The notes below the pieces were generated by a model. It was not told the DNA's origin and did no database searches. It worked only from the letters and a program-made list of their open reading frames with translations. The position numbers and the translations under genes are program-made. Below are positions 29,356-36,920 of a DNA stretch of 64,000 nucleotides, one piece after another (the first letter of the stretch is position 1; each line of letters opens with the position of its first letter). The DNA is taken from assembly GCF_004341105.1 (NCBI RefSeq), contig NZ_SLZK01000001.1:434001-498000 (forward strand), written 5' to 3'. Source of the DNA: Rhizobium sp. BK418 (GTDB lineage Bacteria > Pseudomonadota > Alphaproteobacteria > Rhizobiales > Rhizobiaceae).

Positions 29356-29742
29356 ATGGCAAAAGGCATTGAAATCCGCGACGCCCATTTCCCGGGGCGC
29401 GCACCCATCGACACCTATGGCAATGGCGGCTTCCGCTTTGCGGATATGTCGCATCGCGGCTCCATCCTCTGCTTGCCGTCGGGCATTCACGGCTGGGATA
29501 TGGACATGGAAAAGCCGTTGTCGGTCGAGAATTTCCGCCGTGTGCTCGACGAAGCCGCCGATATCGAAGTGCTGTTGGTCGGTACCGGCACGGAACTTCG
29601 CCGCCTGCCAGAGGAACTGCGCACCGCCCTCAGGGCACGGGGTATCTCTTCCGATCCGATGAGCACGGGTGCCGCCGTGCGCACCTTCAACATCATGCTT
29701 GCTGAACAGCGTGCCGTCGCAGCCGCCCTCATTGCGGTCTGA
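29356..29742 (+). CDS. Mth938-like (NDUFAF3-type) domain protein
   Basis: Small globular protein (128 aa) of the Mth938/DUF498 family. The core, GNGGFRFADMSHRGSILCLPSG, then DIEVLLVGTGTELRRLP and STGAAVRTFNIMLAEQRAVAAALI, matches this family. It contains the bacterial relatives of human NDUFAF3, an assembly factor of respiratory complex I. It sits between secDF and a phytoene-synthase-like gene, a gene order known in alphaproteobacteria. The overlap-tight spacing on both sides implies cotranscription. The bacterial function is inferred, not shown. Confidence 0.82.
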   Translation: MAKGIEIRDAHFPGRAPIDTYGNGGFRFADMSHRGSILCLPSGIHGWDMDMEKPLSVENFRRVLDEAADIEVLLVGTGTELRRLPEELRTALRARGISSDPMSTGAAVRTFNIMLAEQRAVAAALIAV

Positions 29743-29744
29743 TC

Positions 29745-30593
29745 ATGGCCGATCCGAAGACGAACCAGGATATCAGCCTGGCGATGCTGCGCGATACCGA
29801 TCGTGACCGCTATCTTGCGTGCCTCCTATCGCCTGAAGACAAGCGCGGTGCGCTCGCCGCGCTCTATGCCTTCAATGCCGAGCTCGCTCGCATCCGTGAT
29901 CTCGTCCACGAGCCGCTGCCAGGCGAAATCCGCATGCAGTACTGGCGCGATCTTCTGGAAGGCAATGCGCACGGCTCGACCGACGCCAATCCACTCGCCG
30001 CAGCCCTTCTTTCGGCCGTCGAGATGTATCGGCTTCCCCGGCAGACGCTCGTCCACATGATCGAAGCCCGGATCTTCGATCTCTATGACGATCCGATGGA
30101 AAGCCGCACGTCGCTGGAGGGCTACGCGGGCGAAACCGCCTCGGCACTCATCCAGCTTGCTGGTCTCATTCTTTCCCCGGAAGAGGCGATGAAATCCGCC
30201 GATGCCGCCGGTCACGCCGGAGTGGCGCAGGCGATCTCTGGCATGCTGCTCCTGATGCCGCTCCATCAGCGCCGCGGCCAAGTCTATATTCCACTCGAAA
30301 TTCTCTCGGCGACAGGCCTCGACCGGGAGACTTTCCTCGCCGGCTCCGACAAGCCGCGCATATCTGCAGCGATCGAAGCCTTTGCGGGGCTCGGCCGCGA
30401 TCATCTTGCAAAGGCGAGGGCGTCTGTCCTGCCGGCGTCGGTGCTCCCCGCTTTCCTGCCAGTGGCGCTTGCGGAGCCGGTGCTGATCAAAGCGCAGAAA
30501 CGCGGCGCTGCCATTCTGGAGGCATCGTTGCAGGAGCCGCAATGGCGCCGCCAGATGCGGATGGCCTTTGCCGGCATGCGCAAGAAAATCTGA
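29745..30593 (+). CDS. Squalene/phytoene synthase-family protein (NDUFAF6-like)
   Basis: All-helical protein (282 aa) with the trans-isoprenyl diphosphate synthase fold, as shown by CLLSPEDKRGALAALYAFNAELARIRD and the central LEGYAGETASALIQLAG. The first Asp-rich motif of true phytoene or squalene synthases (DDxxD) is not present; that position reads FNAELARIRDL. With an NDUFAF3-like gene directly upstream (two bases between stop and start), it is more likely the relative of complex I assembly factor NDUFAF6 than a carotenoid or hopanoid enzyme. Confidence 0.8.
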   Translation: MADPKTNQDISLAMLRDTDRDRYLACLLSPEDKRGALAALYAFNAELARIRDLVHEPLPGEIRMQYWRDLLEGNAHGSTDANPLAAALLSAVEMYRLPRQTLVHMIEARIFDLYDDPMESRTSLEGYAGETASALIQLAGLILSPEEAMKSADAAGHAGVAQAISGMLLLMPLHQRRGQVYIPLEILSATGLDRETFLAGSDKPRISAAIEAFAGLGRDHLAKARASVLPASVLPAFLPVALAEPVLIKAQKRGAAILEASLQEPQWRRQMRMAFAGMRKKI

Positions 30594-30662
30594 CGGCGGT
30601 CAAACTCGCGCAAGTCTCGCGCGTTATGTCAGGCAAAACCCCATCTTGAACGGAGAAACCGC

Positions 30663-31130
30663 GTGGGCATTATCGTCTGGTGCGTTCTTTTCGCCATCGT
30701 CATCTTCATAGCCTTCGTGGCAACGCGCATGGCGGCCCAGAACAAGGAAGATGGTCTGCACGACACGGGCCTTGCCATTATCGAGTTCGGCCGCGCATTC
30801 CCGAATGAAGCGATCCGCCAGCTTCAGGCGACTGCGGACGGTCAGGCCGTCTTCGTGCGTCTGCACGACAATAAGGCGGGCTTCATGCGCAACATGTCGC
30901 GGCATTTTGCCTGCCATCTGATCGAGCCGGGCACGGTGCGGGTTTTGGCCTCTGAAACCGGCAGGGGGCTTAGCATCGAATTTGTAAACGCCTCTCATCA
31001 CAACGGCACTTACGAGTTCGCCTCTGCCAAGGAGGCCTCAGAAGTTTCGCTCTGGCTGCTCGGCAACTATATTGCCGAGCCGGATAAGGAGCTGCCTGCG
31101 CCGAACACGTCGGCGGCGAACGGTCACTAA
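30663..31130 (+). CDS. Conserved hypothetical membrane-anchored protein
   Basis: Unrecognised protein (155 aa) with an N-terminal membrane segment (GIIVWCVLFAIVIFIAFVAT, residues 2-21) and a soluble domain that reads as a small alpha/beta fold. The sequence AIIEFGRAFPNEAIRQLQAT and the tail with TSAANGH give no family. The start is GTG at 30663, with GGAGA seven bases upstream. It lies 69 bases after the phytoene-synthase-like gene on the same strand and is convergent with trmFO. It may belong to the secDF operon. Confidence 0.7.
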   Translation: MGIIVWCVLFAIVIFIAFVATRMAAQNKEDGLHDTGLAIIEFGRAFPNEAIRQLQATADGQAVFVRLHDNKAGFMRNMSRHFACHLIEPGTVRVLASETGRGLSIEFVNASHHNGTYEFASAKEASEVSLWLLGNYIAEPDKELPAPNTSAANGH

Positions 31131-31171
31131 GCACATCCAGCTGCCTAGCAGTTTTTACTAAATCCTTTGTC

Positions 31172-32605
31172 TCAAGCGCTCTCTGCGAGCTTGATATCGT
31201 GGCCCAGCCAGGCGGCGCAATCTGCAAGCGCCCGCTTGGCAATCAGCTGCCGCTTCATGATTGTCTTGTCCTTGCCGCGAAAGCGCTTGACACCTTCGGG
31301 CTTGACGATCGAACCCGGCTGCAATTCCGGAAACAGCCCAAAATTGATATTCATTGGCTGGAACGAGCGCTTGCCGGGCTCCTCGTCAGTCACGAGATGG
31401 CCGCCCGTAATGTGGCCGAGCAGCGAGCCGAGCGCGGTCGTCGCAGGAGGGAGCGAAACCGTCTCGCCCTTGCGTTCGGCGGCTGCAAAGCGGCCAGCCA
31501 TCAGGCCCACGCTTGCACTTTCGACGTAACCTTCGCAGCCGGTGATCTGGCCGGCAAAACGCAGGCCCGGGCGCGATTTCAGCATCAGCGAAGGATCGAG
31601 AAGAGTCGGGGAGTTGATATAGGTGTTGCGGTGCAGGCCGCCGAGCCGGGCGAATTCGGCATTCTCCAGGCCCGGGATCAGGCGGAAGATTTCGGCTTGC
31701 GCGCCATATTTCAACTTCGTCTGGAAGCCGACCATGTTGTAAAGCGTGCCGAGCGCATTGTCCTGGCGGAGCTGCACGACGGCATAGGCCTTCACGGCGG
31801 GATTATGCGCATTGGTAAGCCCCATCGGCTTCATCGGCCCATGGCGCAACGTCTCTCGTCCGCGCTCGGCCATCACCTCGATCGGCAGGCAGCCGTCGAA
31901 ATAGGGCGTGCCCTCCCATTCCTTGAAGCCGACTGTGTCGCCCGCTATCAGCGCGTCGACGAAGCGATTGTACTGCTCCTCGGTCATCGGACAGTTGATA
32001 TAGTCCTTGCCCGTGCCGCCGGGACCGACTTTGTCGTAGCGCGACTGATACCAACAGATATCCATGTCGATGCTGTCGCGATAGACGATCGGAGCAATGG
32101 CGTCGAAGAAGGCGAGCGAATCCTCGCCGGTTTCGGCCTGAATGGCGCTCGCCAGCGACGGCGCAGTCAGCGGGCCGGTGGCAATAATGGCCTGGTCCCA
32201 TTCCTTCGGCGGCAGACCCGAAATCTCTTCGCGGACGACCGTGATCAGCGGATGGTCGTGGATCGCTTTTGTCACTGCCTCCGAAAAGCCATCGCGATCG
32301 ACGGCGAGTGCGCCACCAGCAGGGACCTGGTGCTTGTCGGCGGAGGCCATGATCAGCGAGCCCGCCATGCGCATTTCCGCATGGATCACACCGACCGCAT
32401 TGCTGGTCGCGTCGTCGGAGCGGAAGGAGTTTGAGCAAACGAGTTCAGCAAGACCGTCGGTCTTGTGCGCATCCGTGCCGCGTACGCCACGCATTTCATG
32501 CAGGATGACGGGCACGCCGGCGTTGGCGATCTGCCATGCGGCTTCCGAGCCGGCAAGCCCGCCGCCGATCACGTGAACAGGAGAGTAGGAGGAGTTCTGG
32601 GTCAT
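31172..32605 (-). CDS. trmFO: Methylenetetrahydrofolate--tRNA-(uracil-5-)-methyltransferase TrmFO
   Basis: FAD- and folate-dependent enzyme that makes ribothymidine at position 54 of tRNA (477 aa). The FAD-binding glycine motif is at the N-terminus ([16 protein letters not shown]), followed by [26 protein letters not shown], a TrmFO hallmark. The middle contains [15 protein letters not shown] and the C-terminal half [20 protein letters not shown]. Length fits the family. It is oriented opposite to the secDF operon. Confidence 0.96.
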   Translation of the reverse strand: MTQNSSYSPVHVIGGGLAGSEAAWQIANAGVPVILHEMRGVRGTDAHKTDGLAELVCSNSFRSDDATSNAVGVIHAEMRMAGSLIMASADKHQVPAGGALAVDRDGFSEAVTKAIHDHPLITVVREEISGLPPKEWDQAIIATGPLTAPSLASAIQAETGEDSLAFFDAIAPIVYRDSIDMDICWYQSRYDKVGPGGTGKDYINCPMTEEQYNRFVDALIAGDTVGFKEWEGTPYFDGCLPIEVMAERGRETLRHGPMKPMGLTNAHNPAVKAYAVVQLRQDNALGTLYNMVGFQTKLKYGAQAEIFRLIPGLENAEFARLGGLHRNTYINSPTLLDPSLMLKSRPGLRFAGQITGCEGYVESASVGLMAGRFAAAERKGETVSLPPATTALGSLLGHITGGHLVTDEEPGKRSFQPMNINFGLFPELQPGSIVKPEGVKRFRGKDKTIMKRQLIAKRALADCAAWLGHDIKLAESA

Positions 32606-32681
32606 TGGCGGCTGATATCACGCCGGGGAGCACGATCCAACAGCGGAATCGAAGACCGCGCCAGCCTGCGCCGCAACGTGA

Positions 32682-32996
32682 TCAACTTTGTTCGCGCGTT
32701 CCAGGTGATGTTTCGCGCTGATCCGCATCTTCCAGATCGGCGTCGACAATGTAGGAATCACCGTGCTCTCGCGCCGCCTCACGCCGCGCGGCAAGGTTTG
32801 GAAGATCGTCCGGGGCGGTCTCTTCCGTATGTTCGTTGAAACGATCGATCTCACCTTTTGCCGACGGTGCACCCTTGCGCCTTGCGTTCAGGCGTCGAGA
32901 GGCTTCGTCCGCAATCTCGCGCCGACGCGCATCCGCTGCCGGACTGTCTTCTGCCCGGGCATCGTCAGTTGCTTCTTCCAAAATAGCTCTGGCCAT
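32682..32996 (-). CDS. Small acidic hypothetical protein
   Basis: Unrecognised 104-aa soluble protein, very rich in Ala, Asp, Glu and Arg (MARAILEEATDDARAEDS... ending TSPGTREQS). It is probably largely helical or disordered and has no cysteine or membrane segment. ATG at 32996 is chosen because a strong GGAGGTGA lies just upstream; the longer open frame has no support. It follows the small membrane-protein gene at 33240 by four bases, and its ribosome site overlaps that gene's stop, so the two are very likely coupled. Confidence 0.65.
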   Translation of the reverse strand: MARAILEEATDDARAEDSPAADARRREIADEASRRLNARRKGAPSAKGEIDRFNEHTEETAPDDLPNLAARREAAREHGDSYIVDADLEDADQRETSPGTREQS

Positions 32997-33000
32997 GATG

Positions 33001-33240
33001 TCACCTCCAGAAACGGCGTGTATCGACGGATTGGCGTCCGAGCAGATAGCCGATGCCGAACGCAAGCACGCCGATGCCGACAACGACGGAGCTTGCAGTA
33101 TGGGGATGGTCGGCGGCCCCCGTTGCGACGGCCTGCACCTCGCGCCTGACGGCAGACGCGGTGTTCGACGCCGCTTTTCGAATGCCCTCAGGCTTGTTCT
33201 CGGGGCGGCCAGTAAAACCGGCATTGAGTTTGATTGCCAT
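33001..33240 (-). CDS. Small tail-anchored hypothetical membrane protein
   Basis: Unrecognised 79-aa protein. The first 48 residues are soluble and charged (MAIKLNAGFTGRPENKPEGI), and a single membrane segment with glycines (SVVVGIGVLAFGIGYLLG) lies at about residues 51-69, followed by a short RQSVDTRRFWR tail. ATG at 33240 has AAGGAGA upstream. The architecture resembles small stress-induced membrane proteins, but no family is named. It is first of a two-gene unit with the acidic protein. Confidence 0.65.
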   Translation of the reverse strand: MAIKLNAGFTGRPENKPEGIRKAASNTASAVRREVQAVATGAADHPHTASSVVVGIGVLAFGIGYLLGRQSVDTRRFWR

Positions 33241-33309
33241 GCTGGTCTCCTTTCGTGAAGGAGAACTGTCAGAACGCGGTAGGGTTCCGACGAAGATGCG
33301 GGCACACCC

Positions 33310-33339
33310 AAAAACGAAAACGGCGCCTGATGGCGCCGT
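33310..33339 (-). terminator. Rho-independent terminator after the first DUF1127 gene
   Basis: On the minus strand, ACGGCGCC / GGCGCCGT with a four-base loop is followed by TTTTCGTTTTT. It lies 25 bases after the stop of the DUF1127 gene. Confidence 0.9.
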
Positions 33340-33364
33340 CTTAGAAAACAATTCGTTCGCTGTA

Positions 33365-33508
33365 TTAGCGGAACGAACGGGACGCGATGTTGCGGATGTC
33401 GTAACGGCTGACGCCGATATCGGCGAGCGTCTGGTTAGACAGGTTGCCAAGTTCGTTGAGCGTGCGGCGGTAGCTAATCCAGCTCTTTGCAATGCGGATC
33501 GGGTTCAT
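33365..33508 (-). CDS. DUF1127 domain-containing small protein
   Basis: Very small basic protein (47 aa) of the DUF1127 family. The signature RTLNELGNLSNQTLADIGVS followed by RYDIRNIA is complete. Members such as CcaF1 of Rhodobacter bind RNA and affect sRNA maturation, and Agrobacterium members influence phosphate and carbon responses. The start at 33508 has GAGGAAAAAA upstream. It has its own terminator and probably its own promoter. A second paralog is on the same strand at 33804, and an anti-Shine-Dalgarno sRNA is further upstream. Confidence 0.9.
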   Translation of the reverse strand: MNPIRIAKSWISYRRTLNELGNLSNQTLADIGVSRYDIRNIASRSFR

Positions 33509-33568
33509 AGTTTTTTCCTCGAATGTCTCTCTGCAGGCAGCGGGATCGCTGTCTCTGCGGTTGATATC

Positions 33569-33603
33569 TATATAATCGAGGTTCCCCGTATTGTGCAGTG
33601 CAA
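33569..33603 (-). promoter_or_regulatory. Candidate promoter with TGCA-rich site for the first DUF1127 gene
   Basis: Reading the minus strand, a TATATA -10 candidate (33574-33569) lies 61-66 bases before the ATG. Seventeen bases upstream is TGCACA as a weak -35, embedded in TTGCACTGCACAA (33603-33591). A further TGCAATTGTGCA lies at 33621-33632. A regulator bound at the TGCA site would cover the -35. Confidence 0.35.
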
Positions 33604-33723
33604 ATAAAAGGCGTCTGCTATGCAATTGTGCAATCTGGTGCTCGCTAATTATGCAGAGCGCGATTTTTGAGCGAGGCAGATCAATTAATACATCCGCAAC
33701 CTTTGCGGCACTTTCGCGGACGC

Positions 33724-33762
33724 GAAAAAGAAAACGCCCGCTGCAAGGGCAGCAGGCGTTTT
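33724..33762 (-). terminator. Rho-independent terminator after the second DUF1127 gene
   Basis: On the minus strand a long stem (AAAACGCC-TGCTGC paired with GCAGC-GGCGTTTT) ends in a TTTTCTTTTT tract, 41 bases after the stop of the DUF1127 gene at 33804. Confidence 0.85.
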
Positions 33763-33803
33763 GGGAAGGTAATCTGCTTGGGAGGAGCAGCGATTACCTG
33801 TAC

Positions 33804-33950
33804 TTAGCGGGCGGCAGCTTCGCGAGCAACGCGATGGATGTCCGAGCGGTCGATACCGAGGTCATGCAATTCGCGGTTGGTCATGCGGCCGAGTTCAGTA
33901 ACGGTCTGACGATACTTGCGCCAGTTGTTGAAAGAGCGAGTGAAGTTCAT
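33804..33950 (-). CDS. DUF1127 domain-containing small protein (second copy)
   Basis: A 48-aa basic protein, translated by hand: it begins MNFTRSFNNWRKYRQTVTEL and continues GRMTNRELHDLGIDRSDIHR, ending VAREAAAR. This is a full DUF1127 domain (TELGRMTNRELHDLGI). Only the family relation to the first copy is close; the N-termini differ. The ribosome site is AGGAAAGGGG a few bases before the ATG at 33950, and a strong terminator follows. It is easily missed by gene finders because of its length. Confidence 0.92.
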   Translation of the reverse strand: MNFTRSFNNWRKYRQTVTELGRMTNRELHDLGIDRSDIHRVAREAAAR

Positions 33951-34373
33951 GTTAATCCCCTTTCCTAGGGCTTGGTCCTGCCAGCAGCCAACCCTTCGGC
34001 GCTGACCTCTATTTGATGACCAGAATATATGTTGCGCCGCGAAGAACTAACAGAGCCAAGATTTCAAGCCACCTATGCGCAATTCGCAGAGCTCAGGCTG
34101 GAATTTACACGCTTTGGCCATTTTCTGGTCAACGAATAGGCAGAATGATTTTTCCCGGTTCCCGCGTTTCGCGGATCGATATTTGGCCGGCCGTAATCGT
34201 CGTGATCGGCCTTTTCTCCCGATCGCGCCTTTTCCCTCATGCCCCGGCGATGGATGGCAAAGTGAGTTCAAAATCTGTCCTACCGGCTCCTTGGCCCGGC
34301 TTAACGATTGCCAAACCTCTTATGGCCTTGAGAGCCCTGGAGCGCAACGAGCTAATCGTTTAACCACCTGTTA
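33951..34373. other. Intergenic region between the second DUF1127 gene and the sRNA
   Basis: I see no supported gene here. Open frames of 74-116 codons on either strand lack ribosome sites and protein-like composition. The part nearest 33950 should contain the promoter of the DUF1127 gene. Confidence 0.4.
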
Positions 34374-34375
34374 AG

Positions 34376-34514
34376 CAAAACGCCCACCGGGGGAGGATCC
34401 GGCGGGCGTCATGATGGTGACTGGCAACTGGGAGGAGGAGTGTTGCCAGTCTATCGCAGGGCGCTGGGAGGAGGAGTGCGCGTCTGCGAATCTCGTCACG
34501 GACATATCGTCCGT
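34376..34514 (-). ncRNA. Alpha-r14/cuckoo-type sRNA with triple anti-Shine-Dalgarno loops
   Basis: On the minus strand this DNA folds into three hairpins. Hairpin 1 (34488-34455) pairs CGCAG/CTGCG and GCGC/GCGC. Hairpin 2 (34451-34419) has a perfect ten-base-pair stem, GACTGGCAAC/GTTGCCAGTC. Both expose the identical 13-base loop ACTCCTCCTCCCA. Hairpin 3 (34409-34380) is an 11-bp terminator stem with loop ATCCTCCC and a TTTTGCTT tail. CCUCCUCCC in loops is the hallmark of the alpha-r14 family (NfeR1/Smr14C) and of cuckoo/CcsR RNAs, which pair with ribosome-binding sites of target mRNAs. The 3' end is well defined. The 5' end is uncertain: about 34500-34514, or near 34563 if the TTGCAC promoter upstream is used. 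Confidence 0.82.
34498..34514. repeat. 17-bp inverted repeat at the 5' edge of the sRNA
   Basis: Perfect inverted repeat ACGGAC-ATATC-GTCCGT with a five-base spacer. It is either an operator at the sRNA promoter or an extra 5' hairpin of the transcript, depending on the true start site. Confidence 0.5.
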
Positions 34515-34573
34515 AGGCAGCCGGAAAACCGGGCCGGGGCGCCATCCCCGTGCTTCGACATCAGGTAAATAGT

Positions 34574-34600
34574 ATGACTTTTGATTGTTTTGCAGTGCAA
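34574..34600 (-). promoter_or_regulatory. Candidate sRNA promoter with TTGCA-N-TGCAA palindrome
   Basis: The palindrome TTGCACTGCAA (minus strand, 34600-34590) starts with a usable -35, TTGCAC. A -10 candidate, CATACT, lies 18 bases downstream. The same TGCACTGCA core occurs upstream of the first DUF1127 gene at 33591-33603. Confidence 0.35.
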
Positions 34601-34803
34601 TATAATCATGAGGGCTATGCGATTCATGCATGCCTATCCTGCATTGATCATATAGTAGCGCCGACGCGGTTAGTGTTTCGTTAACGGCTGATCCAAGTTA
34701 GACCAATGAGGAATCTGCATATTTTAAATACCGGCGTTTCCGTGCGCCGATCCTGCGCTATAAATGCGTAAGCCGAAGATGGCGGATCATTGCGGGGGAG
34801 AGC

Positions 34804-35907
34804 ATGTATCGCGGCAGGTTGGAGCGGGATCTTTCGCTCTGGGTGGAGAAGGGGCTTCTGCAGGAAGATACGGTAGGGACCCTGCTAGCCGAATATGATG
34901 CGCGTCCGGCAAGTTTCAGCCTCGGTCGCGTGCTCATGGGGCTGGCGGCTGTGTTGCTTGGCGCCGCCCTATTGCTGCTCGTCGCTTCAAACTGGGAGTA
35001 TATACCGCGCCTTGTGCGCGTCGGCCTGATGCTGACGCTCATCTGGTCGGTCCATGTTGGTGCTGCACTTCTTCTTATGCGCGGCGCGCTCGCCACCGCC
35101 AACGGTCTGCTCATCATCGGTGCGCTGAGCTTCGGCGGCGCCATTTCCCTTGTCGGCCAGATGTATCATCTCTCGGGCGACGAACAGACGGTCATGTATC
35201 TCTGGTTTGGCGTGGCGACCGTTTCGGCGATTCTGTTCCGCTCGGCTGCGGTGACGGTTGTCGCCGGCTTCCTCTCATGGGGCTCCTTTGCAGTTTATCT
35301 CCAGAATTACGATACGCGTTGGTATGGAGTTGGCCCCTATGCGCCGCTTGTGATGGCCGCCGTAGTCATCGGGCTTGTGCGCTATACTGGCGCAGACAGG
35401 GCGCGCCATCTCGCTTATCTGCTGGTGGTCGGCTGGCTCGCCTGGCTCTATGTGGTGACTGACGAGGTCTCCGTTGCGATCAGCTTCGCGGTTCTCGGCA
35501 TGGCGGCTTTCCTGCTGACCGCCTTGCCCGTCCACGCGATTTCCACACTGGTGCGAACGGCGGGTGCTGCGCCGGCATTCTATAGTTTTCTTGTCGCCAT
35601 CATGGGATTGTTCCTGCTGCATGCTGAAATGGACGAGGGCAGTCGTATGGTCGTGATAGGCCTGCTGACGCTGGCGGCCGCTGTGGTGGCGATCGTCGTG
35701 CATGGCCGGGACAATGGTGCGGTTCGCTACCTGGCGTATGGCGCCTTCGCCGGCGAAATGCTGTATCTGGCCTCGGTGACGGTCGGCACAATTTTGGGCA
35801 CGTCTAGCCTCTTCCTGTTCTCGGGCCTTGTGGTCGCGGCCGTCGCCTGGGTCGTCATCCGCCTTGAAAAACGCTTTGCATCGGGCCGCGTGGAGGAACG
35901 CGCATGA
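34804..35907 (+). CDS. DUF2157 polytopic membrane protein
   Basis: Inner membrane protein (367 aa). A soluble N-terminal segment of about 40 residues (LERDLSLWVEKGLLQEDTVG) is typical of DUF2157 and is followed by ten or more hydrophobic segments from LGRVLMGLAAVLLGAALLLL to the C-terminus. DUF2157 proteins are often encoded beside GDYXXLXY proteins, exactly as here (the next gene overlaps by four bases). The function is unknown; an envelope role is a guess from location only. Confidence 0.85.
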   Translation: MYRGRLERDLSLWVEKGLLQEDTVGTLLAEYDARPASFSLGRVLMGLAAVLLGAALLLLVASNWEYIPRLVRVGLMLTLIWSVHVGAALLLMRGALATANGLLIIGALSFGGAISLVGQMYHLSGDEQTVMYLWFGVATVSAILFRSAAVTVVAGFLSWGSFAVYLQNYDTRWYGVGPYAPLVMAAVVIGLVRYTGADRARHLAYLLVVGWLAWLYVVTDEVSVAISFAVLGMAAFLLTALPVHAISTLVRTAGAAPAFYSFLVAIMGLFLLHAEMDEGSRMVVIGLLTLAAAVVAIVVHGRDNGAVRYLAYGAFAGEMLYLASVTVGTILGTSSLFLFSGLVVAAVAWVVIRLEKRFASGRVEERA

Positions 35908-36494
35908 GTTTTACCTTCGCAAGACCACAAGGCGGTCGCTTCTATATTGTCGCTGCGATCCTCGTCGCCGGCTTGCAGACGCTTATCCTTGGTTACAGCA
36001 TCCAGAGCCGCGCGTCGATCTTGGCAAATGGTACCGAGGTGCAGCTCAAGACGGCGCCTGTGGATCCGCGTGATTTCCTGCGCGGCGACTATGTGGTGCT
36101 GAACTACGACATATCCTCTGTGCCGGTTTCGACAGTGACAGGCGGTATTCCGGCGGACGCGGGCGAGCAGACCCTGTGGGTTCGCCTCAAACGCCAGCCG
36201 GACGGCTTCTGGGGTATCGTCGAATCGTCGTTCAAGGAATTGCCGGCAGCAGCAGAGACGGTCGTTCTGCGCAGCCTGCCTTTCTACAGCTACGGTCCCA
36301 ACAACGGGGAAACCATACGCGTCGAATACGGAATCGAGCGCTGTTACGTACCGGAGGGCGAGGGCAAGCCGCTGGAGGAGGCCCGCAATGATGGCACCGT
36401 TTCGATTACCGTCAGCGTTTCATCGTCAGGTACTGCACAGATCCGCAGCCTGATGGTGGACGGTAAGCCGGCCTATGAAGAGCCGCTCTACTGA
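35904..36494 (+). CDS. GDYXXLXY-family protein
   Basis: Membrane-anchored periplasmic protein (196 aa). One N-terminal membrane segment (FYIVAAILVAGLQTLILGYS, residues about 13-32) precedes the diagnostic motif RGDYVVLNY near residue 60. The remaining domain is beta-rich and contains VEYGIERCYVPEGEG. Its start overlaps the stop of the DUF2157 gene (ATGA), so the pair is translationally coupled and probably works as one unit. The function is unknown. Confidence 0.85.
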   Translation: MSFTFARPQGGRFYIVAAILVAGLQTLILGYSIQSRASILANGTEVQLKTAPVDPRDFLRGDYVVLNYDISSVPVSTVTGGIPADAGEQTLWVRLKRQPDGFWGIVESSFKELPAAAETVVLRSLPFYSYGPNNGETIRVEYGIERCYVPEGEGKPLEEARNDGTVSITVSVSSSGTAQIRSLMVDGKPAYEEPLY

Positions 36495-36648
36495 GAGGCG
36501 AGGCGGGTGATGGGAAGGGCGCGCTTTAGCCCGCAAATCCCTGTCATTTACTGTTCATTTTTCCTTTGCCTGTTCTAAATCGGGTGATATAGAGACGCCG
36601 CGCTCCGGAAGGCCTCATGCGCAGGCATATGCATGCGGTTTTGGGAAC

Positions 36649-36733
<85 letters not shown>

Positions 36734-36920
36734 AGCTGCCTTGCAGGGCGGGAGGACTGGAACTTAGTTGTCCCGGATACCCGGAAAGCGAGTGCGGTTC
36801 CGTCTCGAACGGAACGAACAGGAATTGAGAAAAAGCCACGCGCGGCAGTTGGCCGGCGTCGTGCTCACCGAAACGAACGGCGTCTGGGCACGGCCGCCAC
36901 GGAAATGAAGGTAGGAAGAC

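Noticed and set aside
29745..30593. Carotenoid or hopanoid biosynthesis enzyme
   Set aside because: The Asp-rich catalytic motif is missing and the neighbours are complex I-assembly-like and secDF, not isoprenoid genes.
33365..33950. DUF1127 pair as a toxin-antitoxin system
   Set aside because: Both genes encode the same family, each with its own terminator, and the family is linked to RNA binding rather than toxicity.
34013..34363. 116-codon plus-strand open frame between the DUF1127 genes and the sRNA
   Set aside because: No ribosome site and no recognisable sequence; arginine- and proline-rich composition typical of chance frames in GC-rich DNA.
34428..34478. CRISPR-like or tandem direct repeat (two copies of a 15-base GGAGGAGGAG unit, 36 bases apart)
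   Set aside because: Only two copies, each in the loop of its own stem; the complementary strand explains them as sRNA anti-Shine-Dalgarno loops.
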